Below, in pieces: positions 45,019-52,249 of a stretch of DNA of 64,000 nt; the first letter of the stretch is position 1, and each line of letters opens with the position of its first letter. The stretch covers positions 248,001-312,000 of the forward strand of contig NZ_CP116034.1 in the NCBI RefSeq assembly GCF_027945075.1, read 5' to 3'. Below the pieces are notes generated by a model that was not told where the DNA came from, ran no database searches, and saw only the letters and a program-made list of their open reading frames with translations. A program made the translations under genes and the position numbers. Origin of the DNA: Chryseobacterium sp. CY350 (GTDB lineage: Bacteria > Bacteroidota > Bacteroidia > Flavobacteriales > Weeksellaceae).

Positions 45019-46107
45019 CTATTTTGTTTTTAAGTTATTTCTTACCTGTCTAATAGAAATATTCATTATTTGGGTAATACGTTCTTGTGAGATACCACTC
45101 TCGTTTAGGAAAACTATTAATTCCTCGTTGCTGAAATCTTTGTGATTTGATTCAAATATTTCTATTAGGACATCTTCATATGACAGTGTTTCTTTTTTTC
45201 GAATAATCTTTTGCGCAAGTATATTGTTAAATAGTGTTTTTATGAAGGAAGGGGTTTTCCCTTCCAAATTATGAATAATCCTATTTAATTTTTTTTCATC
45301 ACCTAAAAAGTCATTGTCCAGTCCCCGAATAAAGTTAACGACTAAACGTTCGGTTTCGTTTTGATTAGGTAATCCAACTTCAATAACAGTATTGAATCTT
45401 CTCCAGATTGCTTTGTCCAATAATTCCGGATGGTTGGTAGCGGCTATTAATAGATTAGATTTTGAAAAAGTATCAATATTTTGCAGCAAGCTATTTATAA
45501 CTCGCTTTAGTTCTCCCAATTCATATTGATCATCTCTTGCTTTTGCAATGGCGTCAAACTCATCTAAAAAAAGAATACAAGGTTTTTCGTCAGCAAACTC
45601 AAATATCTTTCGGATATTTTTAGAAGTATTACCTAGCAAGGAAGATACAATAGCGTCAAACCTTGCTGTAATCAATGGTAGTCCTGTTTTATACGCAATA
45701 TATTTTGCTATGGTTGTCTTTCCGCCTCCTGGTATTCCATAAAGCAATAATGAGTTAGAAATTTCAAGCCCATTTTTAATAAGTTCATTTTGATGGCTGT
45801 AAAGATTGATATAATCGTTAACTTTATTTGCAATATTTGGAGGTAAAACAACCTCGCCATCATTTTTGATTGGCATTGTAATATCAACAATGCTCATCCG
45901 ACTTTCTTGATCCACAGGACTTGAAAGTAAAGAATCCATTGATACCATTGATGATGGTTTGTTATCTAATGCATTAATTATCAATTTCGCTAATTTTCCA
46001 TCCCCATCCTTTTCTAATTTGTCTGCTAAAATTCTAGCGTAATTGTTTATTTTTTTAATATCCTTATTTAACCCCCCTTCAATAATTCTTAAAATTTCCG
46101 TGTACAT
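45019..46107 (-). CDS. AAA ATPase paired with S8 protease
   Basis: 362 residues. Walker A GIPGGGKT (124-131), Walker B ILFLDE (178-183), sensor and arginine-finger region ATNHPELLDKAIWRRFN. It is a classical AAA module with an N-terminal helical region. The last 40 residues (NEELIVFLNESGISQERITQ, then NISIRQVRNNL) look like a helix-turn-helix. It leads the two-gene operon with the subtilase and lies divergent to the STAND protein; four TTACA/TGTAA half-sites lie in the spacer. It may control both operon activity and transcription, which is inference. Confidence 0.88.
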   Translation of the reverse strand: MYTEILRIIEGGLNKDIKKINNYARILADKLEKDGDGKLAKLIINALDNKPSSMVSMDSLLSSPVDQESRMSIVDITMPIKNDGEVVLPPNIANKVNDYINLYSHQNELIKNGLEISNSLLLYGIPGGGKTTIAKYIAYKTGLPLITARFDAIVSSLLGNTSKNIRKIFEFADEKPCILFLDEFDAIAKARDDQYELGELKRVINSLLQNIDTFSKSNLLIAATNHPELLDKAIWRRFNTVIEVGLPNQNETERLVVNFIRGLDNDFLGDEKKLNRIIHNLEGKTPSFIKTLFNNILAQKIIRKKETLSYEDVLIEIFESNHKDFSNEELIVFLNESGISQERITQIMNISIRQVRNNLKTK

Positions 46108-46122
46108 TTTGATTGATTTCTG

Positions 46123-46215
46123 TTACAAATTTAATAATTATTGTAATATAAAAACCGATTAATGTAATTTTTTTTACAAAAAACGATATTATTTTAATTT
46201 AACTAGTTATATTTG
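46123..46215. promoter_or_regulatory. Divergent promoter with TTACA/TGTAA half-sites
   Basis: TTACAA (46123-46128) and TTGTAA (46141-46146) are inverted with a 12-bp spacer; TGTAA (46163-46167) and TTACA (46174-46178) flank six T. TATATTTG at 46208-46215 is a -7 candidate for the STAND gene, 16 bp before its start. Confidence 0.5.
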
Positions 46216-46231
46216 TTCTAAACTTTGTAAG

Positions 46232-49200
46232 ATGAATGGTAGATTAAAATTGATAGAACAACAGTTAATAGGTATTGATAGCGCAGCGTTTCAAAACCTA
46301 TGCGATGTATACCTAAATTTTAAAGAAAACGACTTACAAAGTATTAGTAGAGCAGGAAGTCAGTTTGGTAAACAAAAGCCCATAAAAGGAACTCCTGATA
46401 CTTTTTTCAGAAACGGTGAAGGGAAATTAATATTTGTTGAATTTACAACAACAAATATTGGTATAGTAAAAAAATTAAAAGGAGATATCAGCAAATGTAT
46501 TGATTCAAGTTTTACAAAGATCGATTCTCGGGAAATTGAAAAAATTATTTTATTTTTTAACTCACGCTTGGCAGTAAAGCAAGAGCAAGAGATATTTAGA
46601 TTTGCAAAAGATAAAAATGTATTCATTGAGCTGATAGGTCTTGATAAATTAGCTTTAGATATTTATATCAACTATCCCATTTTATCCAGAGACATCCTAG
46701 GAATAGCTTTGGAGACAGGTCAAATCCTCCCATTGTCATCTTTTATAAAAGAATATAATAATAAGGGAGGTAATCTCTCGACACCACTAGATAATCCTTT
46801 TTTAAATCGAGGTAAAGAATTATTGCGGATAAAAAATAGCCTGGCTAATAAAGATATCATTGTATTATCTGGATCTGCCGGAGTCGGAAAAACCAAACTA
46901 AGCTTAAAATCAATTGAGGAGTTTAAAGAAGAAAATATAGATTTCACGTCTTATGTTATTGTGAACAAGGATGCAGATATATGGGAAGATGTCAGGATGC
47001 AATTACAGAAAAATAAAAATTATATATTGTTAATTGATGATGCAAATAGACAACTTAATAATTTTAATCAAATTTTAGGGATTCTAAACGAGGAGAGAAG
47101 AGGTAAAGTTAAGATAATTATTACGGCACGAGATTATGCTATAGATCACTTATTCAATGCAAGTGATAATATTGATTATGATTTAATTGAAATTGAAAAA
47201 TTTTCGGATGAAGAGATTAGAGAGCTTATAAGTAATGATTTCTTTAATATAAAGAATTCAAAATACCAAGATAAGATTATTGCCCTTGCCGATGGCAATA
47301 GTCGTTTAGCTATTATGGCTGCAAAGCTTGCAATGGAAAAACAATTGAATTTTTTACAAGGAGGAGTTTACAATCTGTACGATCATTATTTTCAGACATT
47401 TATTAAAGACTTTGATTTGTTCAATAACCCAATCCTTTTAAAGACAATTGGTATAGTTTCTTTCTTTTTTACCATCCAGAGAGATGACAAAGAATTTATA
47501 GAAAAATTAATTAATGATTTTGATATTAATCATATTGATTTTCACGAAGCCATAGATGAACTCCATCGGCGAGAACTCGTTGAGATAAAAGGTTCGTACG
47601 TCAGAATCTCTGAACAGGTCATGTCAACGTATTTTTTTTACAAAGTTTTTATTAAGGATAAGGTTTTGCCTTTTAAAAAATTACTTTTTGAGTACTTTGA
47701 AAAATATAATTCCCGTTTTAAAGAAACTGTTATTTTATGCAACAATACGTTTGGCTACCATGAAGTTTTGGAAAAGATCCAACTTGATATTGATTTATAC
47801 TTCCAAACTCATATTAGCAATGAAGAGAAAATAATTCAGTTTATCAAATTATTTTGGTTTTATAAACGTGAAGAGACATTATATTATATTTACAATAAAG
47901 TTGTAAATACAAAGCAATTAGATGATCCTTATTATATTTCTACATATGGTACCAATGAATTTGTTTATGAAGAGGATATAATCATCTCCTTACTTAATCC
48001 TTTTTTTACACATTACACGGAAGACAGTTTTATTAGTTCCGTAGAGCTTGCATTTGAATATGTAAAGAGAAATCATGAAGCATTTCCAGAACTTATAAGA
48101 AGGCTTAAGGAAAATATTAGCTTCGATGATGATGACGAGTTCAATAATAACTTTGAAAAGCAAAAGGAGTTTTGTAATTTATTGATCTCCAGATCAAATG
48201 AAGGACAAATCCATTATAAAGAGGCTTTTTTAGGACTTGCTTCTAATTTTTTGAAACACAGCAACAGAGTCTTCAAGACAGCCCGTAATGAAAATGCCTT
48301 TACGCATTACAATTACAGTATCCCTCTAAATGAAACAGTTAAGTACATCAGGACAAATGCTTGGAAACACCTTTTTCTATTATATGATAAATATCCAGAA
48401 CGAGTATTAAAAATTATCAATGACTGGAAACCCTTTTTTGGTGATATGAATAAAAAAATGTTGACTTACGATCTTTCACTTATCTTACCGTTTATCGAAG
48501 AGAAATTAGATTCAAAAAGTTTTACTGATATTAATTTTGTGCAAAATTTTGTCAGTTGGCTTCGATATAATAAGATCACAAATATAAAATATCTTCATTT
48601 AAATAAATTGTTCAGCAATAGTGAGTACGACGATTTTAAAGTGTTTGACTGGACTGGGGGAAGCCGGAAGAAAAATATTGAAAATCTGAGTCACGCTGAT
48701 TACAAGAAGATGAGGACTACAGAAATATCAAAACATTTTATTTTTAAGAATACTTCAGATTTTAAAAGATTTGGCACCCTACTTAAAAATAACTTTTTAG
48801 CTTTCCAAGATAGTGGAAGAAACCTGGATTCTGTTAATGTGATCATAGAAAGTACATTTAAAAGAAATAAAAAAATTGGATTTGAACTCTTAAAATATTT
48901 TTTAAAGAATCATGCAAAAACTCGAATTTCCATTCCTTACAAAGCCGTTTCTTTGGTTACAAATGATGAAGAGTTCAGTTCTTTATTTTATAAATTTTTA
49001 AAAAGTTGGAAACACCTTGATTGCTATCGCTTAAAATTTGTATTTTTTGAAGTTTTGGAAGAACATCTTGTAACACAACTATACGTTAAGGAGCTGTACA
49101 GCCTTGTGAAAAATATCGACGATCGTATTCACTTCGGTTTCAGCTGGCTATCCAAATTCTCCAAATATCAAGAATCCATATTTACAGATTTTCTCCATAT

Positions 49201-49975
49201 CATTTATAAAAAGAAGGTTGAGGGACTACCTATTTCTATTGACGATGAAATTTTTGAGAATTTTACCTTCCAGCTTAAAGATGATATTACTATTCTTCAG
49301 AAACTATACCTTTTAGAAATAATTGCGAATCCTAATCATTTTGATTATGAAAGGGATGGTTTGAAATCATTATTAGAGATTGATAAAGATTTTATTTTTC
49401 GCTATGTAGAATTGCATTATTACACTGCGGGCAGAAAGAAAATCAGTAGTAGCGATAACCTAGGCTTTGTCTGGGAGATGTATAATGACGATTATTTAGA
49501 AGAATTATTCAAAAGTATCATTAAAAACACTTTAAGCATTGGTTTTGGAGAAGAAGAAATAGATATGTTTTTTAAAAATATCTCAGAAACTGGCAAAGCA
49601 AAAGCCTTAGTTTTTCTACGCAAAATGATTGTGAAAAAGGCAAAAAATGTTCCTTTTGTCAATTGTGTGATCAGATTAATAAGACGTTATTATTCACATG
49701 AATTCGAAAATTTTCTATTGCTTTATGTCGAGCATAATGCTAATACAGAAGATTTTTCAAGAATTTGGTGGAGGGGGAATGGCGGAACTTATTCAGGAGA
49801 TGTCAATATAGGCGAGGTTCATAGAAATGATTGGCAGAGAATTTACAAAATTATAGAAAAGGGGAAAAATCAGCTGAATCTTATTCCGATTAAAAACTCG
49901 ATTAAAGAAGAAATTAACTCATCTATAGAACAAGCAGAGAGAGAAAGATTGAGGAAATTTATACGGTCAAGGTAG
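46232..49975 (+). CDS. Nuclease-STAND NTPase, candidate phage sensor
   Basis: 1247 residues. The first 150 resemble a PD-(D/E)XK nuclease: KGTPDTFF with Asp56 and KLIFVEFTTTN with Glu70 and Thr72. Residues 185-480 are a STAND-type P-loop module: Walker A GSAGVGKT (214-221), Walker B YILLIDDA (264-271) and IIITARD. The remaining 760 residues are helical with no known motif and probably sense the trigger. This effector-NTPase-sensor order is that of AVAST-type anti-phage proteins, but I cannot assign it to a named Avs type. It is the only plus-strand gene of the island after 42.6 kb. Confidence 0.82.
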   Translation: MNGRLKLIEQQLIGIDSAAFQNLCDVYLNFKENDLQSISRAGSQFGKQKPIKGTPDTFFRNGEGKLIFVEFTTTNIGIVKKLKGDISKCIDSSFTKIDSREIEKIILFFNSRLAVKQEQEIFRFAKDKNVFIELIGLDKLALDIYINYPILSRDILGIALETGQILPLSSFIKEYNNKGGNLSTPLDNPFLNRGKELLRIKNSLANKDIIVLSGSAGVGKTKLSLKSIEEFKEENIDFTSYVIVNKDADIWEDVRMQLQKNKNYILLIDDANRQLNNFNQILGILNEERRGKVKIIITARDYAIDHLFNASDNIDYDLIEIEKFSDEEIRELISNDFFNIKNSKYQDKIIALADGNSRLAIMAAKLAMEKQLNFLQGGVYNLYDHYFQTFIKDFDLFNNPILLKTIGIVSFFFTIQRDDKEFIEKLINDFDINHIDFHEAIDELHRRELVEIKGSYVRISEQVMSTYFFYKVFIKDKVLPFKKLLFEYFEKYNSRFKETVILCNNTFGYHEVLEKIQLDIDLYFQTHISNEEKIIQFIKLFWFYKREETLYYIYNKVVNTKQLDDPYYISTYGTNEFVYEEDIIISLLNPFFTHYTEDSFISSVELAFEYVKRNHEAFPELIRRLKENISFDDDDEFNNNFEKQKEFCNLLISRSNEGQIHYKEAFLGLASNFLKHSNRVFKTARNENAFTHYNYSIPLNETVKYIRTNAWKHLFLLYDKYPERVLKIINDWKPFFGDMNKKMLTYDLSLILPFIEEKLDSKSFTDINFVQNFVSWLRYNKITNIKYLHLNKLFSNSEYDDFKVFDWTGGSRKKNIENLSHADYKKMRTTEISKHFIFKNTSDFKRFGTLLKNNFLAFQDSGRNLDSVNVIIESTFKRNKKIGFELLKYFLKNHAKTRISIPYKAVSLVTNDEEFSSLFYKFLKSWKHLDCYRLKFVFFEVLEEHLVTQLYVKELYSLVKNIDDRIHFGFSWLSKFSKYQESIFTDFLHIIYKKKVEGLPISIDDEIFENFTFQLKDDITILQKLYLLEIIANPNHFDYERDGLKSLLEIDKDFIFRYVELHYYTAGRKKISSSDNLGFVWEMYNDDYLEELFKSIIKNTLSIGFGEEEIDMFFKNISETGKAKALVFLRKMIVKKAKNVPFVNCVIRLIRRYYSHEFENFLLLYVEHNANTEDFSRIWWRGNGGTYSGDVNIGEVHRNDWQRIYKIIEKGKNQLNLIPIKNSIKEEINSSIEQAERERLRKFIRSR

Positions 49976-50016
49976 TACTAGAGTGTAGGTGTTTTAATAT
50001 TAGCCCAAGAACTCAT

Positions 50017-50700
50017 TTAAATGTTGTCAATTTCGTTGCAGACATTAATAATGTGATCCAATCCATAAAGCAATTCAGACTCGTTAATGTTCATCCATCT
50101 AAAAAATTGAACAATTAGATTATAGCTTTGCCTAGTATAATTAGTGTTAATTACAGCATTATTAGGAACAAAGCATATGGGTTCATGATGTGCAATCCTA
50201 TTTCTAAGGTCATTTATCTTCGCTAATTCATTGAAAATAAAGGTGTGATTATACTGTATGGTTGGAGTACTTGTAGGTTTTGAAGGAAAAATCTGCAATA
50301 AATTTTGTCCTCCAGCTAAAAACTGTGGCTTAGCAAATAAATACCTCCATAATCCAAAGTCTAGTTCAGCAACCAACTTTGGATGGGTATATGAGACTCC
50401 AAGTTTTTGTTTCGTGTTGGAAATTATGTTTTTGGTTGTTCTGGATTGAACAGTGTCGAGCTGTCCACCGGCTAAGACAAAATCTTTCAACCACTCCGGT
50501 CCAAAAAGGTTCGTGTAATGACGATCGATGGCGTTTCTCAAAGCTACTTCGAAACAACTAACTATAGTGAACATTTCCTGAGATAGTTTTAAATTTTTTC
50601 TATATAATGTCATAGCTTTTCTTGTATCAAGACTAACGGCATTTAGATATCTATTGATCCGTGGTTCCGACATTATATTTTTAAAATCTTCAAATCTCAT
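50017..50700 (-). CDS. Abi_2-family (AbiD/AbiF-like) HEPN protein
   Basis: 227 residues. The Abi_2 pattern is visible: a helical N-terminus, EVALRNAIDRHYTNLFGPEW near 51-70, and the HEPN RNase motif R166-N167-x3-H171 in LRNRIAHHEP. These proteins cause abortive phage infection, and AbiF-type members have a structured RNA upstream that acts as partner or antidote. A strong hairpin RNA candidate lies directly upstream (50760-50815). Confidence 0.85.
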   Translation of the reverse strand: MRFEDFKNIMSEPRINRYLNAVSLDTRKAMTLYRKNLKLSQEMFTIVSCFEVALRNAIDRHYTNLFGPEWLKDFVLAGGQLDTVQSRTTKNIISNTKQKLGVSYTHPKLVAELDFGLWRYLFAKPQFLAGGQNLLQIFPSKPTSTPTIQYNHTFIFNELAKINDLRNRIAHHEPICFVPNNAVINTNYTRQSYNLIVQFFRWMNINESELLYGLDHIINVCNEIDNI

Positions 50701-50759
50701 TTATAAACTTTTTTAGGAATAGTTGCTAATATAAAAAAATATTACTATATTTGCTACAT

Positions 50760-50815
50760 ATTATTCCCGATATGCCCCTGAGTTTTACTCAAGCTATCGG
50801 GTTCTGTTTTTATAT
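50760..50815 (-). ncRNA. Probable abiF-type structured RNA
   Basis: On the minus strand CCCGATA (plus 50795-50801) pairs with TATCGGG (plus 50766-50772) and encloses TGAGT/ACTCA (plus 50779-50791) plus a GGGG stretch. The hairpin, its GC content and its position 66 bp upstream of an Abi_2 gene match my memory of the abiF RNA motif, including the CCCGATAGC and CATATCGGG borders. The full 5' extent is not determined. Confidence 0.6.
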
Positions 50816-50867
50816 ACCCTTGCTTGTTCGCAGTAAATTGTGAAAGTTCAGTATTTTAACTAATACA

Positions 50868-50890
50868 ATTTGCCAGATTTTGTGGCAAAT
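50868..50890 (-). terminator. Hairpin after the HEPN gene
   Basis: ATTTGCCA (50868-50875) and TGGCAAAT (50883-50890) pair perfectly with a seven-base loop, downstream of the HEPN gene that ends at 50933. It lacks a U tract, so it may be part of the upstream region of the abiF-type RNA. Confidence 0.4.
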
Positions 50891-50932
50891 ATTTCTTTAG
50901 TGATTTCACAAATTTAAATTCTTTTCCAATTA

Positions 50933-52225
50933 TCATCTATATTTTTTGACCAACGCTTTAAAACTAACTTCATCACCGATTGAAATTTTATTTGTTTCAG
51001 TAATATTTTCAAGTTTTTCATCATCAAAAATATTATTCATTTCACTGAAAAAATGTTGAGTAATAAAATTATTGATAACGACAGTTAAATACTCAAATGT
51101 CAATAATTTTTTTGCACAATTCGTTTTATTAAAACTATTTACATCTACTCCATGCAATATCAAGTTTCTTTCATTGTATAATTCGTTACAGAAATACGAA
51201 ATGAAATGTTCATCGAAAAAATCTTTAATTGCTGTTTTATTCATTAAATCACCAATAGTAAAATTCATCATTTCTTTTCCGTTCGATTGAAGTAAAACTC
51301 TTTTACTGTTTACTGTTTTAAACAGAGGTTTCTCAAACTTATCATATAAATCTGCAAAGTCCCATAAAATTCCTTCTATCGTTGGTAGTATAGAGTACAT
51401 AACACTTGAGAAAAGTCCCTGGGAATATGTCAGAATACAGTTTTGGATTATTATTGACCGTTCTGAAAAACTATTTAAGATATGATTATCAAATCGTTTT
51501 TCGATTACGTTCTTGTTGCTTTCGATGTATTGTTCGATAAAATCTGTTAAGGAGTCACCATCTTTAAATTTGTAATATAGATTGCGATATTCACCAATCG
51601 TGAGTTTATCAATAAACCATTTGAATGGAAATGTCAACCATTCACTTTCGATTTCAATATTACAAATCGATAATCGTTCAGGCTTTTCTATAATGGATGC
51701 GAGCGACTCTAATATTAGTTCAGGATTGCCATCAATGTTAATGTTCAGAAGCTTCTCATTAATCTCAAATTGGTTGATTTTTATTTGCAAGATGATCTGT
51801 TTAGTAACATCGTATTGCCTGACAAATTCTTTGTTTTCGGATTTATTAAAACAAGAAGTAATTATATTAGCTGCTTCAGCATTTTTTGATTGTTCTTTTA
51901 GATAATTTATCTGATCAACTTTACTGCTCGTAATGTTTTGATATAAGCTTTTTTTTGTTTGATAAAATTTTTTAAGCGTTTTTGTTTTGCGATCTTCAAA
52001 TAAATTTTCGATTTTATCAATTCTCTTTGATGTTTTATAATTACTTATTGCTAAATAAATCTCTTTAAGTTCAGGTGTGTGAGTATACTGTCTATCATAT
52101 TCTGATAGAGAAAGAATGGTAATGCCGTTAGCTAACAAAATTTTATTTGTATCTGATATTTTAGATACTGATCTTAATCTTACTTTTTCTTTAAAGTAAT
52201 GCTCAACTAAATATTCTGGAGTCAA
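50933..52225 (-). CDS. Putative HEPN protein, partner of the TrlF-type ATPase
   Basis: 430 residues, no signal peptide. The body is helical, and the C-terminal part carries a HEPN-type motif R353-N354-x3-H358 in NERNLILHG, typical of metal-independent RNases. It starts 24 bp after the TrlF-type gene stop on the same strand, so the two form an operon. An ATPase-plus-HEPN pair is a typical defence layout: the ATPase senses and the RNase kills or is released. The exact family is unknown to me. Confidence 0.75.
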   Translation of the reverse strand: MTPEYLVEHYFKEKVRLRSVSKISDTNKILLANGITILSLSEYDRQYTHTPELKEIYLAISNYKTSKRIDKIENLFEDRKTKTLKKFYQTKKSLYQNITSSKVDQINYLKEQSKNAEAANIITSCFNKSENKEFVRQYDVTKQIILQIKINQFEINEKLLNINIDGNPELILESLASIIEKPERLSICNIEIESEWLTFPFKWFIDKLTIGEYRNLYYKFKDGDSLTDFIEQYIESNKNVIEKRFDNHILNSFSERSIIIQNCILTYSQGLFSSVMYSILPTIEGILWDFADLYDKFEKPLFKTVNSKRVLLQSNGKEMMNFTIGDLMNKTAIKDFFDEHFISYFCNELYNERNLILHGVDVNSFNKTNCAKKLLTFEYLTVVINNFITQHFFSEMNNIFDDEKLENITETNKISIGDEVSFKALVKKYR

Positions 52226-52249
52226 CCTTTGATAATTTAAAGTTTTTAA

